A stretch of DNA of 64,000 bases from Chrysemys picta bellii (lineage: Eukaryota > Chordata > Testudines > Emydidae). The notes under the pieces were generated by a model. The model made no database searches and was not told the DNA's origin. It was given only the letters and a program-made list of their open reading frames with translations. The DNA lies in contig NC_088797.1 in NCBI RefSeq assembly GCF_011386835.1, positions 94,746,264-94,810,263 of the forward strand. The letters are read 5' to 3'. Positions 1 through 11,500 of the stretch are shown one piece after another; within the stretch, counting starts at the first letter, position 1; each line of letters starts with the position of its first letter. The position numbers and the translations under genes were made by a program.

Positions 1-2428
1 AAATTATGGCCCCAAATTAATAGATGCAGGAGCACGCTCCCATGTGGGGATGGGAAATCAATGAAAGAAGAGAATGGGTGACTAGAGGAAGCAGAGAATT
101 TCTTTTAAGCAATTTACTATTTAAGCAATTGTCCATCCACGCATCTGGGTCTCACATACAAATATTGTATGTATTACGACAATGGTAGGGTTAGATCATT
201 ATGCCCCTACATAGTGTTTCCTCTAAAGTCTTCCACTTGTGGGAACTGTTCCCCCTGTGTAAGAGACCTGATATTGTCCACAAATCACATGGATCCGGAG
301 GAGCCACTAGGTCCTCAATGGTTCTGCCCTGGCTCTGTAGGTAGCTTGGCTCAATTGCCACACTGCCAAGGACTCCCCGACTGGTGCCTGCCATTGGAAC
401 GCACTTCTATGGGTTCCCCAGTATAGAGAGGGGCTCTGAAAGAAGGTTAATGCCTGAGCAGATCAATTGGAATTGGAACTGATAATCTGGCCCAAAATAT
501 GATTTCTAAGGGTTTTTCTGGGGTTAGTTGCCCCTATTTATTTTGTTCCTACTGGATGTTTAGACTTTTAGTTTTAAAAATGGCATTTATTTTAGATTAG
601 GAAAAGAACAAAACCAAGTCTCTATGAGTCATTCTAGGCTGAAAGCATACATTGTATACATCTGTTTTCATGAAAACAGATCAAAAAGCACCTATCATCC
701 CCTTAATGCATGCATGTACCTTCAGTTATTGCCACTGAGTGATATGGGTACTACTGAGGACATGATTGGTTTCCCAAGCGTACCATCAAATTGTGTTAAC
801 ATTAGTGTTCATTTTGTTATTAGTAATTAAATTTTAATTTCAGAGGACTGCATATCATGTGGGAGTGGCAATTCCAAGGAGAATCAAAAGAAAAAGAATA
901 AAGTGACTCTAGGATATAAAGTAATATTGTGAAAAATTAGAATGTCACTTTGGGGATAAAGAGAAGCAAAAAAAGGAAGACTATCAGGTGTAGGGCAATG
1001 TATAAAGTTTCTGCGTGCCGTGCCTATGTGATGCTACTTGAAAGACAGCTCCTGAGAAGTAGTCCACATTTATTGTATTAGGAAGTACAGGATTATCTGT
1101 GGTAATGAATTGGTTCTATATATGTTACTATAGATTATGTTTCTGTCTTTCCCTATTGTGTCAACAAGGGGGAGAGGTGGGGCGGTTTTGGTGGTTTTGA
1201 GGAGAGTTCTGAGTTCATGCATGCACGTAGTAGAAGCTAGAAGGGTTTGTTAGTGTGGTTTCTGCATAGTTATCAGTTATTTGCTCTGCACGTGTCTGTC
1301 ATTTAGAAAGTTATTATAATAACTCATTCTACCCCATTCTTTACACCTTTTTCTTTTCATGCTCATCTTGTATTTGTCCTTCACTTTCTGTCCCTAGCAC
1401 TAAATGGAATTTGTGTAACACTGTACATTTTGGCTCACTGATTCTTGTTCCACCGTATGCTCTCCCTGTATTTATCTTTCTGTTCCACACTGTATCCTCC
1501 TTTTCAAATGACAGCTGCTGACTTGATACTCTGGTGCTGATTCTCCTCTCTCTCTCTCTCTCTCACATTGGTATCAATCAATATTACCTCCTCTGAATTG
1601 CTGGAACTGCACCTGTTACTGGTATAAAAGAGCAAAGGAGAGGAGAATCCGGCCCCGTGTGTCTGAGAATAAATATTTCTGGAACATGAACAGTTTCTCA
1701 GAGCAAGAATGTGACTTTAAGCACAGCCCTGAGCAAGGAATGATGGCTAGACTACATGCCCAAAGAGCTGCTCTGAGAAGCATTGTGACTCAGAAACCCC
1801 TCTGAGTCACAGCCCTCCTGTTCGTGGACAGCATCATAATTTCCTTCAGGCCTACTGACAGTGTAGCCCCATTTACACCTGTGTGCTGCACCTGTGGTCA
1901 GGATAGCCCAAGTAGATGAATTAAGGGCATTCTGCCTCCATTTTACTTCTTTGATCCTGTGTGTAGTCCACTTCACAATGTCAGACCTGCTAACCTACAG
2001 GTTTCCCCATGGACTGTGGGTTTCCAGACCCTGCTGTAGGTCCCCTAGCAAAGCAGTTAGTCAGAGCTGCTGCAGGCGCTGGGGGACACGGACACACCTC
2101 CACACCCTGCAGTGCTCTCAGAGTACTTTTGGCTCCCAGAGCCAATCTTCTCACAGGCCTGGAAGGAGGCAATGATGCTGTCACTATGGCATCTTTGTGT
2201 AGGGTGACCCCCTGAGATATGGAACACATTGTGAGACATTGTTTCCGCCCTTTCCCCTCCCCACCTCTCCTCCAACCCTTGCTGTGGGGTACTGCTCCCA
2301 CGCCTTCATCTACTTCTCTCTCAGGGTCTAGTGCTACTGTGGCCCATTCTACAAATAGCAGGAAGACAGGGTAGGAGGAAGAGTTTGAGCAATTTTCCCA
2401 CACCTATAATTTTACTGTTCTCTCCTAG
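1..2428 (+). other. FAS: FAS intron 1 (3' part)
   Basis: No exon is recognisable here. A (TC)n microsatellite lies at about 1543-1564 and short pyrimidine stretches surround it. The ORFs in it (for example 1990-2403 on the - strand) have no domain signature. FAS exon 1 was looked for and not found. Confidence 0.7.
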
Positions 2429-2591
2429 GTGTTTGGTTGGACTATTGGATCACAATGTGACAGTGATGTACCCGCTGCACACACTATATATGATAAGCTG
2501 TCTATAAAGAGGAATATTTCTAAAAGGGAACTTAAATGTAAAGAGGGAGAATATGCTGCAGAAAATATCTGCTGTAAGATGTGTCCACCTG
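2429..2591 (+). CDS. FAS: FAS exon 2 (N-terminus of mature receptor, CRD1 start)
   Basis: The acceptor is a CTCTCCTAG tract ending at 2428 and the donor is GTAGGT at 2592. It encodes 54 codons plus one base; the last base begins a Gly codon completed in exon 3. The cysteines are in '[18 protein letters not shown]', the first TNFR repeat. The first codon, GTG, is not an initiator: the exon enters in phase 0 from an upstream exon. Its 163-bp length is close to my recollection of human exon 2 (166 bp). Confidence 0.9.
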
Positions 2592-5500
2592 GTAGGTATC
2601 ATTTTAAAATAATTTATTGAAAAATAAAGAGGTGAGTGGAAATGGCCACAGGCAGAACTGCATACTGCTTGATAAATACTCTACATCAGAGGGAGTCAAT
2701 AGGTGGACTGTGGGCCAAATCTGGACTGCCAGACATTTTTGAATGGACCCCGAAAATAAAAATAATTTACCCCTGCTCTACATGCTGAAGCTTCTACTGG
2801 GACACAGTGTTATAGGGCCTTCCTCTGGCCCCCAAGTGACAGGACTACATTGGCTTCATATTTTCATTTAGAAATCCCTTGGGCACTGAAAACTGTATTC
2901 TGTGGATTGGACTCTAACCTGCTTGTATTTAAGCTGTTTCCCTAAAGATGTATATGATTATTCCATGCTATGCGAGTACTTTCACATGATCTGTTCCAAG
3001 CTTAGCTAGAATGCAGAATCATAGAAAAACACACAAATATTTACTAAGTTCATGCCAATAACTTCCCATGGATTTCAGACAAGTCCGTGTAAGCTACTTG
3101 GATTCATAGAAAAGCACTGGGATATTTACATGCACAATTTTGAAGGAGGTAAAAAAAAAAATGCATTCATGCTCTTTTGCCCACACAACTCCACATTTAT
3201 ACTGGTGAATGGGTATTTTCATTGAACAGATCATTTGTTTAGTAAATTTTCCTTCTTGTTTTTAATAGTTAGAATTTTAAATCCAACCCTATATATGCTA
3301 CATTACCAAAAGACATGTATGGATCGAAACCCATATAATTTATCTGTAGCATTTAGAAAATGTTGATCCTGTCATTATTCATAAATTAGAAAGTTTAAGA
3401 GATGAAGAGAAACAGAAAATCTGAAGCAGATCTTCCAGCTGACAACTTCTAGGTATCGATACTACAACTTTCATTTTTCTTTTCGCTTTTTTTTTTTTTA
3501 CAGGTTCATTTAAATCTGGTGATTGCACAAAGGACAAAAACACAATTTGTACACCATGCACAGAAGGATCAACATACGTGGATTATGACAATTCCCTTGA
3601 TAAGTGCATGAGGTGCAAGTCATGTGACTCTGAACTTGGTATGTCTGTAAAATAGCAACTCAAGCAACAAAAACTTTCCGTAGGACAAGACTGGGGAGTT
3701 ACCACAAGCTTCGAGAAAGGGGTAGCATATAGTTATGATAGACCAGGGAGGAAATTGTGACAGAGTTACAATTTGGTCTCTGGGTCCCCTTTTCTCTGTG
3801 AGGGGGAGGGAGTATGCCATGGCAGTGCTTTTCCTGAGCAATTGTTCAGGTGCACTGTTGGCACTTTGAGAGGGAACAGAGTTAAGGCTCTGTCCACTCC
3901 CCACCCACCTGTGTTGGAGGGCAAGTAGAAGTCCCTCAAGATAGCTCTTTCACCCACACTGTGACATGTGATATGGGTAGTTCACTATGACATTCCAGGG
4001 TGCAATCCAGACTAGTGAGGGGTTGTGTCACCACCTGCCTTGCAACGTTGGGTGCCTCACAATGCTATGGTGCTGTAGGTCCCAACCTGGGCCCCTCACA
4101 AACAGACAAACAGTGTGCAGGTCATACCCTGAATATCTGTTTATAGCTGCAACCTGCCAGCAACACTCCAGTCAAACTCCAGCTCCCACTTGGTTTCCAC
4201 TTGCAGGGTGGGCCCAACACATTCCCAGTCCCACGTTTCCCCCAAAAAATGCGTTTTCTACTCTGTCCAGCCCTCTCCTGGACCGTTCAGGTATTATAGA
4301 TCCATTTCCTCTGTAAGGGGTCAAATCATAGAATCATAGGACTGGAAGGGACCTTGAGAGGTCATCAAGTCCAGTCCCTGCACTCATGGCAGGACTAAGT
4401 ATTATCTTCTAGACCATCCCTGACAGGTGTTTGTCCAACCTGCTCTTAAAAATCTCCAATGATAGAGTTTCCACACTCTCCTTAGGCAATTTATTCCAGT
4501 GCTTAACCACCCTGACAGGGTTTTTCCTAATGTCCAACCAAAACCTCCCTTGCTGCAATTTAAGCCCATCGCTTCTTGTCCTCTCCTCAGAGGTTAAGAA
4601 AAACAATTTTTCTTCCTCCTCCTTGTAACAACCTTTTACGTACTTGAAAACTGTTACAACAGTTTGCTACTTTAATTGGAGTCACCAAACAATTCAGTTT
4701 AAACACAACACTGGATTAATTTTGATTAAAGAATAAAACAAGTTTACTTAACTACAAAGAGATGGATTCTTAAGTGAGTATAAGTATAAGGCATTAAAGT
4801 CAGAAATGGCTACAAGAGAAATAAAGATAAAATGCTTTCTAGTAACTAAAAGTTAACAAACTAGACTTGGTTTAAGGTTCTTACCAAATGTTTCCAGCAA
4901 CAGGGCTGACCAAGGTCTCTGGTCAGAACCCCTCCCAAAGTCCAAAGACTGCTTCTTTTGTCATCTTAGATGAAAAAGCAAGAGAGAGAGAGAGTCTTTT
5001 TCTCTATTTTTTCTACCTGGGGTGTTTTTGCCCCCTCTCTTTTATAGTCTAGCCACCCTTTGAAATGCATTTTCCTCAGGGTTACTCCTAGATCAACTAC
5101 CTTCCAGCTATGGTGGTGGAGGCATGGGGTCTCGTGGTGAAAGAGGTTCCATGTTGTTAGTTAAAATGTGAATCGATTTGTTCCTGCCACCCACCTTGCA
5201 GCCAAAGTATGGCCACTTGACAGGCGATGGCCAGTCAACTTTGATGACACTTGGTTAGCGGCATCAGCTTGTCCTTTGTCTTTGGGAAACTGGTTACCCA
5301 CTCCCCAAACTTGTCTGGTAAACACGTGTCAGTTGAAACTTCATCTTATGTTCATAACTGTACATATAATGTCATTACGTGCATTTCACTATGATATGAT
5401 TGACTAGTGCAGGGGTCGGCAACCTCTGGCACGCAGCTCGCCAGGGTAAGCACCCTGGCGGGCAGGGCCAGTTTGTTTAACTGCCACGTTGGCAGGTTCG

Positions 5501-8500
5501 GCTGATCACAGCTCCCACTTGGCCTGGGACGGCGAACCGCGGCCAGTGGGAGCCGCGATCGGCCAAACCTGCCGACGTGGCAGGTAAGCAAACTGACCCG
5601 GCCCGTCAGGGTGCTTACCCTGGTGAGCCGTGTGCCAGAGGTTGCCGACCCTGGACTAGTGAGTCATTAGTTTTCAAATGATACCTCACAAGGCATATTT
5701 TGTACAAAGATTGTGTAGGGTCAGAATACAGGGGTGCAGTCGGTCACACTCACCTTATGCCCTCAGAATCCCTTGTGTTGGCATTTACCTTGGCTCACAA
5801 TCTGGTCCACAGTGAAAACATTTTAGATATATTCAAACATTTAGGATGTTAACAAAGGGTACACCAAAACCAATGTTTCTATTTAATACCTTGCTTACAG
5901 AAGTTACCTTGAATCGTTCCTTATGATAAAAAAAAAAAAAAAAAAAAAACTAGACAATGTGAGATACAACTTAATTTTCTCAGAGACACAGTTTTGAGTG
6001 TTTTAAAATGGACACACACACCCATGACACAAAGCAACCATCTGGGAGAACATAAACCTGCTCCCACTCTATCCTCACTGAAGCAGGTGTGCAGCTGCTT
6101 CTCCTCAAACTCAGAGGTTCTGCATAAGCAAGACATAGTAGAAATTTGTGCATAATATTAGAAGAGGCATTTGAGGAAACCCATTTTCAGGTGGCTGAGA
6201 GTGGCCACAAGTCACATCAAAGAGTTGAAAATCCTTAGCTTACAAAAAGTTACCAATAAGGAATTGTTGTATTAATTTTAAATGAATTTAAACTTCTTTT
6301 TAAAGTTATTAGAATCTCAGGACCCTGAGCAGGGTTTTGTGCTTGATTGTGTCTGGCCCTCTGGCTGTGCAAGTGTGTGGGAGGGGGCACAAGGAGCCTT
6401 CTCTTGCAGCCACATCACAACCCTCAGTGGCTGTTGAAATTGGCATTTTTAGGTGGGGGCTGGGGTTCAGTTCCAGCAGCATGTCCTTTCCTTTAATATC
6501 TCTCGAGGTACTGACAAATGTCCCCACTCGCTATCTGAGTGCCTGCCTCACCTGGGACTCAAACTGTTGTCAGGTAAAGAAAATATTTTTAAGGGTCACC
6601 TTCAGATCTAGGGGTGTTACTGGTACTGTATGGGTATCTCGTGCTGTTATAAGATCTCTGCAGTCAGGTCAATCTTAATAGCCAATGATGGATAAAAGTT
6701 GACTTTAAATAGCAAGATCTTACTAGAAGAAGACTAAACTAGTTCAAACCAGGCCAAACAGAGTGACTCGGCACTGCCTAACTTGTCTGTTTTACCCAAT
6801 GTCCAGTTCAAATAAGTAGATGGACATCCGGGAACTGCACCAGAGGATGATGCCAGCAGATGATGCAGGAGATGCACAGGGAACCATTACAGAAGTGGCA
6901 ACTGAATATGCAGGAGACCAGACCATTAATTATATAAAGTATCATAGAATGATGAATGAGAAAAAAACTGCCAGTATTTTGTAATGTTATATACTAGTCC
7001 CCTTCCAGCAAAGCAAGTGCTTATTGTCAGCTCTTTTTTGCAGCATTTGATTGCAGAGGACTCCTTCCTTCCCTCCTCTTCCCAGTATCACACAATCAGA
7101 AGGAGCATGTAGAAAACAATATGGTGATGCTTGGTATTATGAGCCGCTCACGTTGCTGCATACAGTAATAGAGCTAACAGCACTAGGCCTGAGCATAGCA
7201 TTTGCTAATGGTGCACTAAAATAGTTAGAGTGCCACCTTCTTCTTCTAATTGAAGAAAACTCTTGGGATTTATTTTAGATTTGGAAGTTGCAGAACATTG
7301 TACCGTCACTCAGGACACACAATGCAGATGTAAACAACACTACTTTTGCAGTTCTCCTGGCCATTGTCATCATTGCGACCCATGCAGCAAGTAAGTTTGA
7401 GGTCTTTATTATTTAACTATTCAAATGGTGCGTTATTTAATGTGAATTAGCCAGACTCAGCCAGTTTGTCAATATCAATGTGGCCTCTAAGGCAGTGTTT
7501 AGATTAGGAAAGAAAGATACTAGTTTTTCCAATCAATTTAGCTCACTTAACTCAATTGAAAATCCCACATCAATGTAGACATGCTTAAACACCTGTTAGC
7601 TCCAGTTTAGCGGTCAAGTTATAGCCTAACGAGGTTTTCAGTTGAATTAAGCTAGTTCTATTGAACTCATTCATTTAGAGGGAAAAAGCACTTTTTTACC
7701 TAGTCTGGACAAGGCCTAAAATTTTATAGGTCCCCATTTGCATGGACAGTTACCACAATTGTGTCCAAATATGTATTTGAATGCACAAATCTACACACAC
7801 ATTTAGAGGCCACTTTTAATAATTCCCATTCCAAGTTTTTTTGAGCTTTGTCTTTGTGTGTTCTGTTGGGGTGGATAGAAGATTATTCCATGTCAGGAGA
7901 TTATGGAATGATGGATTGGATGGGGGAGGAAGTAGAGTTGGAAGGTCTGGCAATACCAGAGGGTGACAGTCTGTAGAGGAAGAGAACTTCAGGGAAAGCA
8001 GCAGGTGCCTTTTATATTCTCTTCTGCCAAATTCCCTTGGACCCATACCTCTAGCCCCCCCCCCCCTCCCCCCGGAAGTGACATCACTCATTTTAGAGAG
8101 ACAAGATGGGTGAGGTAATATATTTGTCCAATAAAGGATATTGCGTAACCCATCTTGTCTATCGAATATTCTAGGACCAACACAGCTACAACAACACTGC
8201 ATACATCTCATTTTAGTCACAAAGTAAGTATAGTGCATACAGATTTGGTATTCCTTCATTTACTGCATAAATTAATTTTCATCAGAAATCTAAAATTATG
8301 AAACTGAGATTTTAGAGTGATTTTGGCTGAAGGAATGAATCCCTCAGCATTTTAGTTTTCTGGTATGAGTATTTTAAGTCTCTGATTTTGGGTCTTTGTC
8401 ACACACTGACTGCATCCCACACTGGGGCCTTGGCAGATTGAGAGATGTGTTTGTTTCCTATTCATAAACAGTCATGTAGCCCTGGTGCAACAGGCAATTC

Positions 8501-11500
8501 TCTGTAGGTCTACACTGCAATTAGACACCCACAGCTGGCCTGTGCCATCTGATTCAGGCTAAGGAGCTCAGGCTAAGAGGCTAAAGAGGTTTGATTGCAG
8601 TGTAGAAGTTTGGACTCAGGCTGCAGCTCAGTTTTTGGGATCCTCCCATCTCGCAGGGTCCTAGACCCAGGCTCCAGCTCTACTGTCTACAGTACACCAT
8701 AGTTCAATAACCTCTTAGCCAGATTATTTTAGCCCGAGTCAGCTGACACTGGCCAGCCACAGGTGTCTAATTGTACTGTAGGCATACCCTCTGTTTCCTG
8801 CTGCATGAGTGTTTGATTACCAGCTCTGTTGTGAATAAGGCTTTTCGGTTCTATCAAGGTGTGCCCTCTCCCCTCAGCTATTAATGGGTGTAGGCAATTG
8901 TGCTTTTGGTTTTGGGCACCTTAATGAGTGGAACTGTTTCTGCCTTCCCAAAATTAACTCTGTCCTAATCTCTCCTTACTTTTAAAAAGCAAGTAAAAAC
9001 TTTATTCCAAATGTGTTTGGGTTATTTTAGAAGGAGCGCTGTTGGTCCTTTCTTTATTGCCTTTCTCTTCACTCCTTTTTCTCTATTAGGCTCCCTCCTT
9101 TGTTTTATCACAAGGCCATGTGGATGCACTCTGTAAATAGTGGTATTATCATTTACATTATGACTCATGACTTACAGGAAACTGGACAAGAATCCCTAGA
9201 GACTAAATATAACAACATTGGAGGACTAGAGAGACACTTCTTCCTCCCTACTAAATTCAAAACTCCACTTTCTTACTATATTAAAAGCCAACTCATAACA
9301 GTGTGGGGGGCATGGATAACTTTGCCTTGTTTTCATGACAGATTGTGTTGTTTTTCTATTGTTAAATTACTATTAAATACATACACATTTTTCATATTTT
9401 CTCTAGGTGTGAAAATGGCGCAATTGAAAAAGAATGCACCCCGACCACAAATACCATATGTAAAAGTGAGAATGAATTACTTTATCTTGGTATCTCCACA
9501 GGTAGAATCAGTTGGATACAGTGGAATCAGATATGCAATGTAGGCCAGATTGTGTGCGTTAAGCCCAAGGTTGAGGCAGCATGGAGCTGCACCACCATAT
9601 AAAATGCTTCCTGGGGACACCTGGTATGCAGGGAGAGCACACACATGGCTGCACAAAGGTGGACCATGGCCACCAGTCATGGACTGGTCAGTTCTGCTGG
9701 CTGGTGTGGCAGGGTTGCCCCTTGTAGAATGGCTTGTACCATAGGGAACAGTAACAGGGAGCAGTCCCTGTTGGCAGGAGAGAACAGGAATAATTTATGT
9801 GTCTTGCCCTGGCACAGGGATGTAAGGAGCAGAGAAGGAAGACTCCTTGCATCTCACTGGTCGTCTCCCCACACCGCACACATCTATACAAGGGCCTTCC
9901 ATAGTCTGACCTTTATAATCCTGTGAAGGGTTCCACGTGTGTTGTTGTATTGCACTGTTTTTCTGTGCTTTGCTTTTATGTAAATTTTACAATGCTCTAA
10001 ATTATCAGGAAACTTCTGGTGGATCTTAGTAGTGGTTGGAATCGTAATCGCTATCGCATCACTATCAGCCGTAGCAGTATACTGTTGTAAGTTAGTCTCT
10101 TTTCTTCATCCATACTGTATACTAAATTGACTACTCTACTGCTTAATTAATCATAATTCTCCTCTTTTAGGTGCTCCATTTTAACACTGATACATACTCT
10201 GTGCTGTTTTTTAAAATTCTTTGGCATGGTTTGTTTCAGACAAGAAGAAACGGCAGGATTTTAATTTGAACAATCAGATGCGGCATTGGGTTGTCCACAA
10301 ACCACCCTCCCCTGTAAGTATCATTGCTTAGCATGGCTGAAATTCAGCTTGGTGCACGAGGCCCTCTGCACCACTTAAATCCACATTGGGGCTGTGTAGA
10401 TTGTGGAGGCCTGTCCTCCCTTTACCCTCTGGCTTTATGTGAGAGAAGTGAACTTCACCACAGAAAGAAAGACACTTGGGGGAGAGTTCCAGGTTATTTT
10501 TGCCAAGCAGTTCTGAAAAAGAGAGTGTTTTGTATAGTACAATGTATATATGGAGAACAAGAGGAAGTTTTCAAACCCTCCTATTCCAGCTACACACACA
10601 AGCTAGGAAGGAAGTCAGGGATTTTATTCGGATCATTCCACTGTCTCTCTGCCTGAGATATAGTTGAAGGTTTTATCCCCTAAATAGTCCTATGTTTAAA
10701 CATACATTGTTCCTTAGAATGGAAGGGACTAGCAGTGAGTGCCGAGCAGTTAAGAGAGGACATTGTGTCATTCTGCTGTGACCCTCTCTACTCTCTCAGC
10801 CCATCTGTGAGCAGCACTGAGGGGCTCAGTTCGTCCAGTTCTCTATGGCCAAAGGACAGTTGCAACACTGAGGGAACCATGAGGAAGCAGAGTGAGAGTG
10901 GGGGTCAGAAGAGTTTTCTACAGAGGACCTGCGGAAAAAAATGTAACATATTTGCTGGCCTGACTCATTAGGGTCAGATCATTACAGAAACATGCAAAAA
11001 GTGGCCCAAAGTTTGCTGGAGGAGGAGGGGTTGAGCATCATTTCTGCCCCCTCCCCCCGATGCTTGTCTGTGGGCTGTAGACAGGAAGGGTGTGGAGCTG
11101 GCGGAAGCTACCTTCTTGCAGCAGCATCTCTCTCCAGCTTAATACGGAGCTCCTCACTTAGACAAAGGATCATTTCTCTCCTAAAGAATGTTCCATACAT
11201 TGCTTAAGCATTCTGAATAGCTAAGATCCTGAAGTTCTTGTACTAGTCCGGTGACCCATATAGAGACCTCCTTCATTTCTATTATTCAGTTTAAAATTGG
11301 CTAGTGCACTGTATTCTAAACATGGCCTGGCTACTAAAGAGAGGGGTCATGGATAAAGCTGGGAGAAAACTCCAAATTTCATGAAATTTAGCATTTTGCA
11401 TAATTTGGTGTTTTAAAAAAAATTGGTAGTGGGAGCCCAACCCCACCCCCCAATAAGGTACAAAAGGGACTTTACCACTGAAAGAAGAAGGGAAGATGGA

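Larger units (their letters stand above)
4000..5757 (-). mobile_element. Probable LTR-retroelement-derived repeat, interrupted by CR1 and a hAT MITE
   Basis: Sequence on either side of the CR1 insertion reads like one long non-coding retroelement terminal region on the - strand: a stretch with AATAAA-like and A-rich blocks (4,700-4,870), a conserved-looking block at 4,870-5,060 and a terminus near 'GGTCACACTCACC'. I found no coding part and could not match two LTRs, so the assignment rests on general resemblance. Confidence 0.3.
3639..7278 (+). other. FAS: FAS intron 3, repeat-loaded
   Basis: Contains an LTR-like repeat (about 4,000-5,757), a CR1 3' end and an hAT MITE described separately, plus an A-rich tract at 5926-5949. 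The remainder (5,950-7,270) shows nothing I recognise. Confidence 0.7.
7391..9406 (+). other. FAS: FAS intron 4
   Basis: Holds a palindrome-family repeat near 8,092-8,200 and a foldback MITE at 8,501-8,789. A C-homopolymer (8,057-8,074) precedes the first. The rest shows no recognised structure. Confidence 0.7.

Noticed and set aside
1990..2403. 137-codon - strand ORF in FAS intron 1
   Set aside because: No recognisable domain, overlaps other open frames, and lies in intronic sequence.
9100..9543. 147-codon + strand ORF over FAS exon 5
   Set aside because: It uses a different frame from exon 5, which is set by the splice borders and neighbouring exons.
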